From the NCBI RefSeq assembly GCF_014697125.1, contig NZ_JACJRG010000001.1, forward strand, positions 533,337 through 597,336: a DNA stretch of 64,000 bases, in the 5' to 3' direction. This document shows positions 36,460-46,999 of the stretch, piece by piece (positions within the stretch are counted from its first letter, which is position 1; every line of letters begins with the position of its first letter). This DNA comes from Anabaena minutissima FACHB-250 (lineage in GTDB: Bacteria; Cyanobacteriota; Cyanobacteriia; Cyanobacteriales; Nostocaceae). Below the pieces are notes generated by a model. The model did not search any database and was not told the DNA's origin. It worked only from the letters and a program-made list of their open reading frames with translations. The position numbers and the translations under genes were made by a program.

Positions 36460-36611
36460 TTGCTCTCCTTTCAGAAACTTCAAAATTTTAACTACAACTA
36501 TCCTGCATCTAAGACGACTATCCGATTCTTCTCCTTCTACTCCCCCTGCTCCTCCTGCTCACTCAGCTCCCCCTGCTCACTCAGCGATTGGTTATTTTTT
36601 TGGGAAGTCCC

Positions 36612-37253
36612 TTATTCCTGGCGACCAATCTGGGAACTATTCCGCCCAGCTACACTTTCAATTGCTGCTTTAGCACCAGCTGCACCTGCAAGGATATCGC
36701 GTTCGTATCCACCCAAGTAGAGCCGGCCAAAGCTCCCCACAGCTTGCACTTCCAAGATATTAATCATTGCTGCTTTTTCTGCTTCATTGGCAGCTAGGGC
36801 AGCATAAGCAGCAGGTTCAACTTCTAAGACATACAATGTTTGTCCAGCTAATAGTAGCTGTCCTCGGCGTGTGCGGTTGATGAGTTGTGCTTGGTAAGCA
36901 TCTATATTGCGGATAATCTGGCTAGAAACAACACGAGGTTTGAGACATTCCTCTTTTTTAACTCCCAACATCGCCAAAATCGCTTGACCGGCGGCTCGTG
37001 TTTCTCCTTGAGAACCGGAATGTATTTCTAATAGACCATATAATCTTTCCACTACCTGCACTCCAGGACGAACGGAGGCAGCTTTGAGAGCTACATCTGT
37101 AATCCGATTAATTTCGATGCCAGGAGAGATTTCAATCCATAGAGACGTATCACCTGGTAGTGGTAAGAAACCTGGGGCTACTGTTCCTATATATGCTGCG
37201 TGTTGTGGTTGCAGGCTGTCGAGAAATACGAAACTGCGTAGTTCTATTCCCAA
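36612..37253 (-). CDS. ccmP: Carboxysome shell protein CcmP (tandem-BMC, BMC-T)
   Basis: 213 residues with two BMC domains, matching CcmP in length and in segments such as [33 protein letters not shown] and [16 protein letters not shown]. CcmP trimers stack in beta-carboxysome shells and form a gated central pore lined by conserved Glu-Arg residues, seen here as VVERLYG. It is thought to pass larger metabolites such as RuBP and 3-PGA. It starts at TTG 37253 with no in-frame ATG nearby, giving the normal MGIELRS N-terminus. It stands apart from any ccmKLMN operon. Confidence 0.9.
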   Translation of the reverse strand: MGIELRSFVFLDSLQPQHAAYIGTVAPGFLPLPGDTSLWIEISPGIEINRITDVALKAASVRPGVQVVERLYGLLEIHSGSQGETRAAGQAILAMLGVKKEECLKPRVVSSQIIRNIDAYQAQLINRTRRGQLLLAGQTLYVLEVEPAAYAALAANEAEKAAMINILEVQAVGSFGRLYLGGYERDILAGAAGAKAAIESVAGRNSSQIGRQE

Positions 37254-37401
37254 GGTGATGCTCTCCAGTCATGAAGGTAAAGTTATATTTCGCATAGGTA
37301 ACTTTAAATTACCACAAGCCTGGATACTGTCTGAGTTTTTCCGTGATTCATGGCAAGTGACAGGAGGAGCAGAGGGGCAGAAGTTATTCACTGCGGCTAG
37401 C

Positions 37402-37433
37402 GCGTAGCTTGCTTTGCTACGCAGGCGTAAGCC
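37402..37433. repeat. GC-rich dispersed palindromes
   Basis: GCGTAGC-TTGCTTT-GCTACGC (37402-37422) and GGCGTAAGCC (37424-37433) form adjacent hairpins in the spacer between ccmP and the FHA-GGDEF-EAL gene. Dispersed repeats of this kind recur at 23401 and 57828 in this window. Confidence 0.6.
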
Positions 37434-37458
37434 TACTCCGGAAGAGTATAATTACGAA

Positions 37459-40098
37459 TTACTCGTTTGCTTCGTTTTTACTATGAAGAAGTTCTGTGAC
37501 TTTCTCCGCAGGTAGGGGTCTGTGGAAAAAGAAGCCCTGGACATCTTCACAGTTGATAGATTTTAAGAAATCCAATTCTTCTTGTTTTTCTACGCCTTCA
37601 GCGATGAGCTTTAACCCCAAACTTCTACCTAAAGTGACGATCGCCTTAACAATGTGGGCTACTCTAGTATCGGTTGTCAACTCTCGAATGAAGGAACTGT
37701 CAATTTTGAGGTTGTGGAGTGGTAAGAGTTGTAGGCGAGAGAGGGAGGAATGTCCTGTACCAAAATCATCAATGGAAAGATGAACACCCATCTTTTCTAA
37801 ATCATACAAAACCTTTTTAGTGAAATCTATATCCTCAATAGCTGTTGATTCTGTAATTTCTAACTCTAAAAATTGTGCTTCTAATCCAGTTTCCGCTAAA
37901 GTTTGGGCAACAATTTCTACCAATTTGGGTTGGCGAAATTGCTTAGGAGATAAATTCACTGCTATTGTTAAAGGAGGTAATCCAGCATTTTGCCAAGCTC
38001 GATTTTGAAGGCACGCTGTCCGTAATACCCATTCGCCAAGAGGAATAATTAATCCACTTTCTTCTGCTAAGGGAATAAAAACACTCGGTGCTACTACCCC
38101 CATCTCTGGATGTTCCCAACGCAACAGTGCTTCCATCCCAGTAATTTTGTTGGTGTGAATATTTACTTGGGGCTGATAGTAAACTGTGAATTCTTGCCGT
38201 TCTAGAGCATAACGTAAATTTTTTTCTAGATTTAAAATATCGGGAGTTTTTGGACTTAAGGATGTTGTGTAATACTGATAATTATTTCGCCCTTCATCTT
38301 TGGCATGATATAAAGCTGCATCTGCGTGTTGAATCAGAGTTTCAGCATCAGGACTATGCTCATCTAGCAAGGCGATGCCTAAGCTAGCACTTACGTAAAG
38401 TTCATGTCCTTCTAGATAAAAAACGCTCTCGAAAGAGTTTAAAATTCTCCAAGCTACCTGAGTCACTTCTTCCAGATAATTAATTCGGGGTAGCAGGATG
38501 GTAAATTCATCTCCCCCCCAACGGGCAACGGTGTCTCCACTTCTGAGGGATATTCCTAATCTTTGCGCTACACTTTGGAGCAGGCGATCGCCTAATGTAT
38601 GACCTAATGTGTCATTAATCATTTTAAAGCGGTCAAGATCCAAAAACATCACTGCTAGACTTTCGCTATTACGTATGGCGTTGGCTAGGGCTTTAGCCAG
38701 TAGTTGATCGAATAGCAAGCGGTTGGGTAATCCCGTTAATAAATCATGGAGGGCTTGGTAGCGAATTTGTTCTTCTACCTGCTGACGATGCCAAGCACCA
38801 CTGATACTAGCTGCCATTGTCAATAGTGTAGATTCTTCATGCTTAGACCAAATACGCTCTTGGGTACAATCTGCCAAGCCGAGATAGCCCCAAAACTTTT
38901 CTTCTAAACGCAGGGGTACTAATAGCAGGGATTGAATTCCATCTCGCATCAGAAGTTCGCTTTCACTGGGGAAAAAGTCTCTAGTAATGCCATTAATTGA
39001 CTGCCCGTTAGACAGTATGGTGTACCAACGTGATAGAGCAGGCGAGTTATAAGGCTGATTTTGCCAATGATGCCGAGAAGATGGAAGGGGGGAGCGAGTC
39101 CATTCACATTGCAGACTCACAGCTATTTCCCCTGTCAGGGGATGAAAATGGTTTTTAAATAAATAAGCGCGATCTGCATCTGCTGCTATACCTAACACAG
39201 CCAAAGCTTTTTCAATTCCTTTTTCATAATCCATTTCTACGAGCAAGTAATTAGCTGCTTCTGCTACTGCTTGTAGCAAGCGATCGCGTTGGTAAAGTTC
39301 TAATTCAGCTTTTTTTTGCTCAGTAATATCTCTAGTAATATAAGTTCTAATTAAATCACTTTCTGGCAGGAAATGCACTGATTGTTCAAAAACTTCTTGA
39401 CCAAATTTGATTTCCCGCACAAAAGAGTTAACTTTCTGTTTTTTTATTTCCGTTAGTATGCCTTCCAGAATAGGATGATGCTTTCCTAGTTCTCTTAATC
39501 GAGGAAATTTTAAAGTGGCGGCTGGATTCAGATAAATTAAATTACCTTCTAAATCTGTCTCAATAATGGGATTAGGAATGAGTTCTGGAAAAGAGGCTAG
39601 GCGAGCTAGTGCAGTGTCACTCGCTCCTTCAAAATTAGGATCTACTACTAAGGTTTGAAAAGGAGAAACAGGATGAGATTGGTCAGTCAGAAAATCAGAT
39701 AGGTTTTCCGCATTGGCTGATTCATAAAAGGCTTGTTCGGAAAGGTTAGATATAGCGTAATACTTGGCCTGAGCTTGATTACTGCCGAAATGGATGATAT
39801 CTCCATGTCTGAGATTATGGGAGATACATCTTTCTCCATTCACAATCAAACCATTAGTGCTTCCTTGTCCCTTGAAGTTACCATCAATAATCCGAAAGCC
39901 ATATTGTTCAGTTCCTGGAACTGTTACCCGCAATAAAATTGCATGTTGTCTTGATACTGAGCGAGAAATAAGGACAATAGCATTGCCCTTATGCCGTCCT
40001 ACAGAATATGTAGCTTCTTGCAGTAGGATAGTACGTTGTCCTTGCAAATCGTGGACAACCAATAGGTGGCGTATTTTTTCTCGCTCGTTACTAGTCAT
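37459..40098 (-). CDS. FHA-PAS-GAF-GGDEF-EAL cyclic-di-GMP signalling protein
   Basis: 879 residues: FHA domain (about 10-115, YSVGRHKGN and SRQHAI), PAS (about 165-270), GAF (about 275-435), GGDEF (about 445-605), EAL (about 615-870). The GGDEF motif is intact (RWGGDEF) and an RxxD inhibitory site (RSGD) lies five residues before it. EAL residues EALLRW, LEITES, DDFGTGHSSL, KIDSSF and AEGVEK are all present. It could both make and degrade c-di-GMP. The FHA domain suggests control by threonine phosphorylation, possibly by a kinase such as the large one encoded just upstream. Confidence 0.9.
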   Translation of the reverse strand: MTSNEREKIRHLLVVHDLQGQRTILLQEATYSVGRHKGNAIVLISRSVSRQHAILLRVTVPGTEQYGFRIIDGNFKGQGSTNGLIVNGERCISHNLRHGDIIHFGSNQAQAKYYAISNLSEQAFYESANAENLSDFLTDQSHPVSPFQTLVVDPNFEGASDTALARLASFPELIPNPIIETDLEGNLIYLNPAATLKFPRLRELGKHHPILEGILTEIKKQKVNSFVREIKFGQEVFEQSVHFLPESDLIRTYITRDITEQKKAELELYQRDRLLQAVAEAANYLLVEMDYEKGIEKALAVLGIAADADRAYLFKNHFHPLTGEIAVSLQCEWTRSPLPSSRHHWQNQPYNSPALSRWYTILSNGQSINGITRDFFPSESELLMRDGIQSLLLVPLRLEEKFWGYLGLADCTQERIWSKHEESTLLTMAASISGAWHRQQVEEQIRYQALHDLLTGLPNRLLFDQLLAKALANAIRNSESLAVMFLDLDRFKMINDTLGHTLGDRLLQSVAQRLGISLRSGDTVARWGGDEFTILLPRINYLEEVTQVAWRILNSFESVFYLEGHELYVSASLGIALLDEHSPDAETLIQHADAALYHAKDEGRNNYQYYTTSLSPKTPDILNLEKNLRYALERQEFTVYYQPQVNIHTNKITGMEALLRWEHPEMGVVAPSVFIPLAEESGLIIPLGEWVLRTACLQNRAWQNAGLPPLTIAVNLSPKQFRQPKLVEIVAQTLAETGLEAQFLELEITESTAIEDIDFTKKVLYDLEKMGVHLSIDDFGTGHSSLSRLQLLPLHNLKIDSSFIRELTTDTRVAHIVKAIVTLGRSLGLKLIAEGVEKQEELDFLKSINCEDVQGFFFHRPLPAEKVTELLHSKNEANE

Positions 40099-40452
40099 CG
40101 CCAGTCCTCACACTCTGATGTCTTTGAATCTTGAAACCTAAAAAAATATGACGATTTCAACAAGTTTTAACTTTCAAATTCTAGAAAAGCTATTTGCTCA
40201 AAGCAACGACAATCTGTGAGGAAACTAGTGTTTTTCTCAATAGGCTACCGTATAGAAATTAAGATGCTCATTTGCTAGCTAGTCTTATCATTATAAATCC
40301 TGGTAAATCCTGTTAATTTTTTCCCTTGACAACGGCAATAGGGGGAAACTTAATTTTAAATTTTTCCTAACCATTCATGATATCATGAAAGCAACAAATT
40401 ATACCTAGTAAATTTACTGAGTTTATTTTTTATAATATTTATCAAACACCAC
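40099..40452. other. AT-rich spacer between two minus-strand signalling genes
   Basis: 354 bases, AT-rich, with no ORF of interest. The promoter of the FHA-GGDEF-EAL gene should lie at its left end. A short ATGATATCATGA palindrome is near 40377. Confidence 0.5.
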
Positions 40453-43400
40453 TTAATAGATAGGCAATGTCAATAAAAACTCAGTTCCCATACCTAGTGT
40501 AGAGTTAACCGCGATCGCGCCTCCATGTTTCTCTACGATAATTTGCTGGGCGATCGCTAATCCTAAACCTGTTCCTTTGCCTACTCCTTTGGTGGTAAAC
40601 AGGTGATCGAAAATTCGTGCTTTGACTTCTTCTGGTATTCCGTTCCCATTATCACTGATGGCAATTTTTACCTGTTCACTGGCAACCGTTGTCTGAATTG
40701 TAATTCGATTGGGGTTGGCTTCAATCTCAGCAACACTACATCCCTGATTCGATTCATCCAACGCATCTATCGCATTGGCCAAAATATTCATAAATACCTG
40801 ATTTAATTGACCGGGAAAGCATTTCACGTGGGGGATCTTGCCGTAGTCGGTGATAACTTCAATGGCTGGGCGGTGTTCGTTGGCTTTGAGGCGATGACGT
40901 AAAATCAGTAGGGTACTATCGATACCGTCATGCAGATTAAATGGCTGTTTTTGGTCGCTGTCGGCGCGGGAGAAAGTACGCAAACTCTTGCTGATAGCTT
41001 TGATGCGATCGCCTCCATCTTTCATGGCCTTGATTAATTTGGGCAAATCTTCCCGCAGATATTCCAAGTCAATCGCCTCTAGTTCATCTTCAATTTCACT
41101 ACCGGGGTGGGGAAATTTATCACGGTAGAGGTCAATCACTCCCAACAGGTCGTTAACATATTCTTGAGCTGCACCAATATTACCGACAATGCAGCCAACA
41201 GGATTATTGATTTCGTGAGCAACACCTGCAACTAAGTTACCCAAAGCAGACATTTTTTCGTTCTGCACCATCTGCACTTGCGCTTGCTGAAGATCCTCTA
41301 AGGTATGTTGCACCTGTTGATAGAGACGAGCATTTTCGAGGGCGATTACGGCTTGGCTAGAGAGGAATTTGAGAACGAGGAGGCGATCGCTCGTAAACAC
41401 GTTACTCGTAACTTGATTTTCGAGGTACAAAATGCCGATTAAATTACCCTGATTAATTAACGGCAAACATAGCACGCTCTTGGGCTGATGCTGATGGAAA
41501 TAATTGCTGATCACACCCGGTAGATCAGTTTTTAAATCATGGATGACGACTGTTTCTAAGGTATTTTTAACGTAGTGAATCAGCTTTATGGGAACGGTAG
41601 GGTTGTTTTCAAGCGGAGTGGATTGTAAGGTAGTTTGCTCGAAGTTAGCTATCACTCGTACTTGCCATTCGCCTTTATGAAACAGTATCAAACCACAGTA
41701 ATCAGCCCCAGAATTTTCTAGCATTGTCTGAGTCAATGTTTGCAGTAACTTATCTAGTTGAATGGTGCTGGAAAGTGCTTGAGATACTTGCAGAAGCGCA
41801 GTAAAATCGAGCATATGGTTGATGCTGGAGCTAGAGGAACTCTGGTTACGAGTGGAGTGGCGATCGTAACTAGAAGTAGAAATGCTAGTGAAGGTATCTA
41901 AAATGCTAAAGGGCTGAATAACTGGTTGTAGTATGGGGCGCAGTAGTTGAGGATAACGGGTTTCTAAATCATCAGTTTTGGCGAGGCTACCCCAATGAGC
42001 GTAATAGTAATAGGCTTCCTGCATATAGCCTGCGGCAACTTTTTCTTTGCCCCATTGTAGGTAGAATTTAGCAGCAAGTTCGTTAGCTAGAGCCGCGTCT
42101 TGGATGTAACCGTTGGTTTTAGCAAGGGCGATCGCTTGGTCATATAATTCTATTGCAGGTATTTTATCCTCTAAAACTCGATGTCTTTCAGCTGCAACTA
42201 AATAGAATTTATGTTGATAATTTAAGGGAGCATGACCTGCCCATTTTTGCATTTTTTGTTGATTGTTTGTAATCTTATCTAAGTAATTAGATTGTTGATG
42301 GCTATCCAGTTTTGAATACAATGAAAGCATACTCAGGGATTGATAAAAATTCTTTAATGGCACGATCAATAAACCAGCCGCACCCTGTTCATACTCTTCA
42401 AATAGACTGGCGTATTCAACAGCTTGTTGGTCTGCGCCAAACAAATAAGCTAAAAATGATTTAGCTAGATAAACGTAACAAATGCCATTGGTGTTGCGAC
42501 TTTGAATTAAAGAAGGAAGCGTGACTGTTTCATCAAAAGATTCACCAACTAGCATTTGAGGATCATCAGCCTTAGCTCTTAAATTCATGACAGTTTGTCG
42601 CCATGTATTACCCCAAATCAAAGATACATCTTGTTTGATATCCTGCATCAGAGAGCAATACTTATTAGCTTCAGCTTCGGCAAAGTCTAGATTTTCACCT
42701 GTCCAAAATAAAAATTGAGCATAACAATTTGCACAATAACCAACATATTCCAAATCACCAGTTTCTAAACCACTTTTAAGACCTTCTAAGAATATGTCTA
42801 AAGTGGAGTTAATGCCATCTTGCCAATGTTTAATAAATAGCCCAAAAGTCAAATAAACTTTACTTTTCAGTTCTTTGGCATTAAATTTATCCAAAATTGT
42901 CATAGCTAGCTGGCCGAATTGATAGCCATCTGTAATTTCTGCCGATGCACACAAAAATAATCCATAAAGACTGTAGGCGATCGCAGATTGAGGAGAGTTA
43001 CCATATTGAATACAGATATTCACCATCGTGAATATCTTTAAAGGTAACAGCATAGGTTTAGCAAGATAAATCGGGGCAAACAAACCACATAAAATCCTTA
43101 AAGCTGCACCTTGCTGTAAATCGCTCAGTTCGGGTAAATTCACTAAGTCTTCAATCAAACGTTCCCCAAACAGTGACTTCAATCGACCATGTTCGGTGAT
43201 GATGGTGTCCATATCGCCATCTTCGGGAAAATCAATACCTAGTAGTCCTAAAACTTCTCTACCGATATTAATTGCTTCTATGAGTTTGTTTTGAGCAGTA
43301 TAAGCTTGAATTTGAATTTCGTAAGCTTTGATTTTATCTAAGGTATGTTTGGCGTGTACAAGTATTTCTTTAACTAGAAATTCGGAAGTAGGAAAATTCG

Positions 43401-45888
43401 TGTTTAAATATGCCGATTCTGCTACCAAATTATACAAACTCAGGGTGAGTTCATATTGATTTTGCCAACTATCAGATTCTAGGAGTTTGATTGCCGTATT
43501 TAAATAATCGACAGCAACGACATAAGCAGTAGCAACTTTAGCTTTACGTCCAGCTATTAAATTTAACTTAACTAGCTGCTCTTTTTGCTCTGCTTCAGTG
43601 AAATAATCAATACCTACATTTAACTGATTAACAATATCAAAAATACGATTTTCTAATTCTGCTTCCGGAGTGGAATTTAAAAGTAGCTGACCAATTCTTA
43701 AATGAGTTGCTTTTTTTTGCTCTTGGGGAATTAGGGAATAAGCCGCTTGTTGGACACGATCATGTAAAAACTGATAACTGACTGTAACGTGGCGATGACC
43801 GACCGACGATCGGAGACTATCGCCTGGTATTTGATGTGAGCTAGATTGAAAAAACTTATATGTTTCACCAATGGGCAGAATTAACTCTTCTTGCAATGCC
43901 TTCCACAAAATTGTAGCCGTTTCTGCCTGAGATAGTTCAGACACGATCGCTAACGTATTTAAATCAAATTGATTACCAATACAAGCTGCTAACTTCAAGA
44001 TATCCTGAGTATCTGGCGGCAGTTTTTGTAACTGCAACGCCATAAACTCGACTACATCATCTGTCAAAGCCGCTTCTTGCACCTGGACAATATTGCACTG
44101 CCAATGTCCGGCTGCTAAGTGAAAACAAATCAGTCCATCCTGATGCAATGCCTTAAGAAATTGCGTGGCAAAAAAGGGATTACCCTGGGTTTTCTGCTCC
44201 ACCAATTTTGTCAAAGGTTGCGCTAATGTTTCTGTACAATTGAGGGTATCGGCAATCAGTTGATTGAGACTGGTTTGGCTCAATGGTTGTAGAGTGATTG
44301 TGTTCAACTTTGCGCCTGTTTTCTGGATTGCCTCCAGGGTCAACATCAACGGATGTGCAGCAAATACTTCATGATCACGATACGCCCCAATCAGTAGTAA
44401 ATAGCCCGTTTTTGACTCCGCCATTAATCCTTGTATGAAGTTAAGGGAAGCGGAATCTGCCCATTGTAAATCATCTAAGAAGATGACTAAAGGATGCTCA
44501 GGTGTTGTGAAAATGTGAATAAACTTCTGGAATAGCAATTTAAAGCGATTTTGCGCCGCATTCCCAGATAATTCTAGTGCGGGGGGTTGTTGCCCAATTA
44601 CCCGTTCTAATTCGGGAATCACGTCAATGATGACTTGTCCATTTTCGCCTACAGCCTCTAAAAGCTGGGTTTTCCAAGTCTGTAATTGCTCATCACTTTC
44701 ACTCAACAATTGCCCCATCAAATCGCGGAATGCTTGCACAAAAGCCGAGAAGGGAGTGCTACGATTAAATTGGTCAAACTTACCTTTGATGAAATAGCCC
44801 CGTTTCTCGACGATGGGCTTATGAACTTCATTAACTACAGCAGTTTTCCCAATCCCAGAGAAACCCGCCACTAGCATCAGTTCTGATGTACCGTTGCTGA
44901 CGCGATCAAATGCTTGGAGTAGTGTAGTAACTTCCTCCTCCCGACCATAGAGTTTTTCCGGTATGAGGAAGCGATCGCACACATCCCGCGTTGCAATCTC
45001 AAATTCCTCAATTATGCCTGTTTTTTGCAGTTGATGGAGACAAGTTACCAAATCATGCTGCAAACCCAATGCACTTTGATAACGATCCTCGGCGTTCTTG
45101 GCCATTAATTTCGCCACGATTTGTCCCATCACCAAGGGAAGTTCTGGCTGCAATTCATACACCAAGGGTGCAGGTTTGGCAATGTGACAATGCACTAGTT
45201 CTAAGGGATCATCTGATGGAAATGGTAACTTTCCTGTTAACAGTTCAAACAACGTCACACCCAAAGCATAAAAATCACTGCGATAATCTATCCCTCGGTT
45301 CATCCGTCCGGTTTGTTCGGGTGCGAGATAAGCGAGTGTCCCTTCTAAGACATTGGGGTGTTTAACTGCTTCAGTTTCCTTGGGTAGCAGTGAGGCGATG
45401 CTGAAATCAATCAGCTTAATTTCTTTGGTATGAGGATGAATCAGCAGGTTGGCGGGTTTGATGTCTTTGTGGATGACGCGGTGTTGATAGAGATCGTGTA
45501 GAATATTTGTCAGTTGGATGGCGATCGCTAGTATGTCCCCCAAAGACAAAGGGTGGGCTTGACTATATACTCGCAGTGATACACCACCAAAATCTTCCAT
45601 CACCAAGGCGTAGCTATTACCATAGGTTTCTAGAGAAGTTGGGCGAACAATACCGGGAATATACAGATTTTTAGCGATCGTGTATTGATTGCGAAACTGC
45701 AATAGTTCACTGAAGCTAGGATAGTCCCGCCGGAGTAGCTTAATCACCACAGGTTGCTCTGAATTATCTGCCAGTCGTATTCCACGATAGACAAGCGTTT
45801 TAGAGCCGTGATAAAGCTGCTCAATCAACTGATATCCAGACAGCAAAACGGTTGTATCTACGGTTGTATTCATGGACAACGACCTCAT
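40453..45888 (-). CDS. Hybrid Ser/Thr kinase - AAA ATPase - GAF - histidine kinase
   Basis: 1811 residues; an alternative ATG at 45873 shortens it by five. Kinase domain about 15-285 (HKDIKPANLLIH; DFS replaces DFG, as often in this family). An ATPase domain from about 305 has GFSGIGKT and VIFLDDLQWAD. A long helical TPR-like region runs to about 1290, then GAF (about 1345-1510), H-box [11 protein letters not shown], and ATPase boxes DNGNGIPEE and [10 protein letters not shown]. This is the HstK-type architecture of heterocystous cyanobacteria, joining two kinase chemistries in one chain. Ligand and targets unknown; no response regulator adjacent. Confidence 0.9.
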   Translation of the reverse strand: MRSLSMNTTVDTTVLLSGYQLIEQLYHGSKTLVYRGIRLADNSEQPVVIKLLRRDYPSFSELLQFRNQYTIAKNLYIPGIVRPTSLETYGNSYALVMEDFGGVSLRVYSQAHPLSLGDILAIAIQLTNILHDLYQHRVIHKDIKPANLLIHPHTKEIKLIDFSIASLLPKETEAVKHPNVLEGTLAYLAPEQTGRMNRGIDYRSDFYALGVTLFELLTGKLPFPSDDPLELVHCHIAKPAPLVYELQPELPLVMGQIVAKLMAKNAEDRYQSALGLQHDLVTCLHQLQKTGIIEEFEIATRDVCDRFLIPEKLYGREEEVTTLLQAFDRVSNGTSELMLVAGFSGIGKTAVVNEVHKPIVEKRGYFIKGKFDQFNRSTPFSAFVQAFRDLMGQLLSESDEQLQTWKTQLLEAVGENGQVIIDVIPELERVIGQQPPALELSGNAAQNRFKLLFQKFIHIFTTPEHPLVIFLDDLQWADSASLNFIQGLMAESKTGYLLLIGAYRDHEVFAAHPLMLTLEAIQKTGAKLNTITLQPLSQTSLNQLIADTLNCTETLAQPLTKLVEQKTQGNPFFATQFLKALHQDGLICFHLAAGHWQCNIVQVQEAALTDDVVEFMALQLQKLPPDTQDILKLAACIGNQFDLNTLAIVSELSQAETATILWKALQEELILPIGETYKFFQSSSHQIPGDSLRSSVGHRHVTVSYQFLHDRVQQAAYSLIPQEQKKATHLRIGQLLLNSTPEAELENRIFDIVNQLNVGIDYFTEAEQKEQLVKLNLIAGRKAKVATAYVVAVDYLNTAIKLLESDSWQNQYELTLSLYNLVAESAYLNTNFPTSEFLVKEILVHAKHTLDKIKAYEIQIQAYTAQNKLIEAINIGREVLGLLGIDFPEDGDMDTIITEHGRLKSLFGERLIEDLVNLPELSDLQQGAALRILCGLFAPIYLAKPMLLPLKIFTMVNICIQYGNSPQSAIAYSLYGLFLCASAEITDGYQFGQLAMTILDKFNAKELKSKVYLTFGLFIKHWQDGINSTLDIFLEGLKSGLETGDLEYVGYCANCYAQFLFWTGENLDFAEAEANKYCSLMQDIKQDVSLIWGNTWRQTVMNLRAKADDPQMLVGESFDETVTLPSLIQSRNTNGICYVYLAKSFLAYLFGADQQAVEYASLFEEYEQGAAGLLIVPLKNFYQSLSMLSLYSKLDSHQQSNYLDKITNNQQKMQKWAGHAPLNYQHKFYLVAAERHRVLEDKIPAIELYDQAIALAKTNGYIQDAALANELAAKFYLQWGKEKVAAGYMQEAYYYYAHWGSLAKTDDLETRYPQLLRPILQPVIQPFSILDTFTSISTSSYDRHSTRNQSSSSSSINHMLDFTALLQVSQALSSTIQLDKLLQTLTQTMLENSGADYCGLILFHKGEWQVRVIANFEQTTLQSTPLENNPTVPIKLIHYVKNTLETVVIHDLKTDLPGVISNYFHQHQPKSVLCLPLINQGNLIGILYLENQVTSNVFTSDRLLVLKFLSSQAVIALENARLYQQVQHTLEDLQQAQVQMVQNEKMSALGNLVAGVAHEINNPVGCIVGNIGAAQEYVNDLLGVIDLYRDKFPHPGSEIEDELEAIDLEYLREDLPKLIKAMKDGGDRIKAISKSLRTFSRADSDQKQPFNLHDGIDSTLLILRHRLKANEHRPAIEVITDYGKIPHVKCFPGQLNQVFMNILANAIDALDESNQGCSVAEIEANPNRITIQTTVASEQVKIAISDNGNGIPEEVKARIFDHLFTTKGVGKGTGLGLAIAQQIIVEKHGGAIAVNSTLGMGTEFLLTLPIY

Positions 45889-46111
45889 CTTACAGGTTAA
45901 ACTGCATAGGATATATTAATGCTTAGTATGCCCATAATTTGATTAGGTCTAACGTTGTCTATCATCAAACAAGGCGAAGTAAAGAATAGTGTTGCTGATG
46001 AATAGGATGATTTTTACCTCACGTATACTGCTTTGCAGAATCCGCAGGATAGACGCAAAGAATAAAAGAATTATCCACCGAAAGAGGATGAACACAGCGA
46101 AAAGTTTACTG

Positions 46112-46435
46112 TTAAATCTGGGTCAATTCTTTTACTAGTGAATCTGCTTTTTTGATAGGTGGTAAATCAAGTTTGCGTTGTGGTAGCATCTGAGCATAGC
46201 GGTTAGTCAGAAAGTTATTGAGTTCGTTATCCCACTTTTTTAATAATCTTTTTAATAGCTTATTTTCATTGCCAAAGCTGAGTTGATGAACTAAAGGTTT
46301 AATAATCGTCGCTACTCTTCGTACACCTAATTTTTTGTATTTGGTTTGGAAGTCACCATCCTCGCTTAGGATTTGTTGATAACTTAGTGGCGATCACATG
46401 AGTTCTTCTTGAAACTTGTATGAGAAACTTTTCAT
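46112..46435 (-). pseudogene. Decayed gene remnant, interrupted by TGA
   Basis: On the minus strand an ATG at 46435 opens a frame interrupted by TGA at 46396-46394, then continues as 93 open codons to TAA at 46114-46112. The downstream part looks truly coding (DFQTKYKKLGVRRVATIIKP, LLKKWDNELNNFLTNRYAQM). A second frame just upstream (PGLNWENTVKYA) also looks coding, so a frameshift is likely as well. Family not recognised. GC-rich direct repeats at about 46077 and 46887 bracket the locus. Confidence 0.45.
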
Positions 46436-46999
46436 CAAGCTGTTAAGCATACTTAACAGTATTTTCCCAGTTCAAACCAGGGGTAATCACTATTTGTCTA
46501 TGAAGCGAATAGGCGAGATTTGACCTCTGGTGCTGGTTTCATGAGAAATTTCTCATATTTTCTTAATTACCTTCTCATAAAGATTTGATTAAACTTGGTT
46601 TAAGTCAAAGTTAAATAAGACTCAGTATTAATTCACTCGTACCCAGGAGATAAAGCGATTAAAAGAGTAGAAAGATGAAAAATGAACTTAAATAGATAAT
46701 AAACTAATAATATCATGTTTAATACGCAATTGAATCGATTTTTGCCATATTTCTGATACTCAAGCCGTTGAATAATCAAATCACTATTGCTACTCCTCTT
46801 CACATTTGTATCCATAAAGCAAGTATTTATACTAAGTAGGTGATAGCAATTCCCACTGAAGTGAGGTACACCAACAAAAAATTAACCGCCGATAGAAGAG
46901 GATAAACGCAGCGAAAAGTATGATTAGGGTTTTCTTAGAGTCGTTAGTTTATTGGCAAAATTTTGAATTTTCTCAACTCCATAAATATGGTATGTTCTG
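46436..46999. other. Spacer before the glycosyltransferase cluster
   Basis: AT-rich, without a convincing gene. It includes the palindrome TGAGAAATTTCTCA (46541-46554) and, at about 46887-46918, a copy of the AGAGGATAAACGCAGCGAAAAGT-type repeat also found at 46082-46105. The promoter of the glycan cluster should be just before 47000. Confidence 0.45.

Noticed and set aside
36356..36797. Several plus-strand frames opposite the pentapeptide-repeat and ccmP genes
   Set aside because: Antisense shadows of well-supported genes and repeat sequence, with Ser/Pro/Cys-biased composition.
45480..45500. DFS instead of DFG in the giant kinase as sign of a dead kinase
   Set aside because: As I recall, this substitution is common in this hybrid kinase family and the other catalytic residues are present, so inactivity is not claimed.
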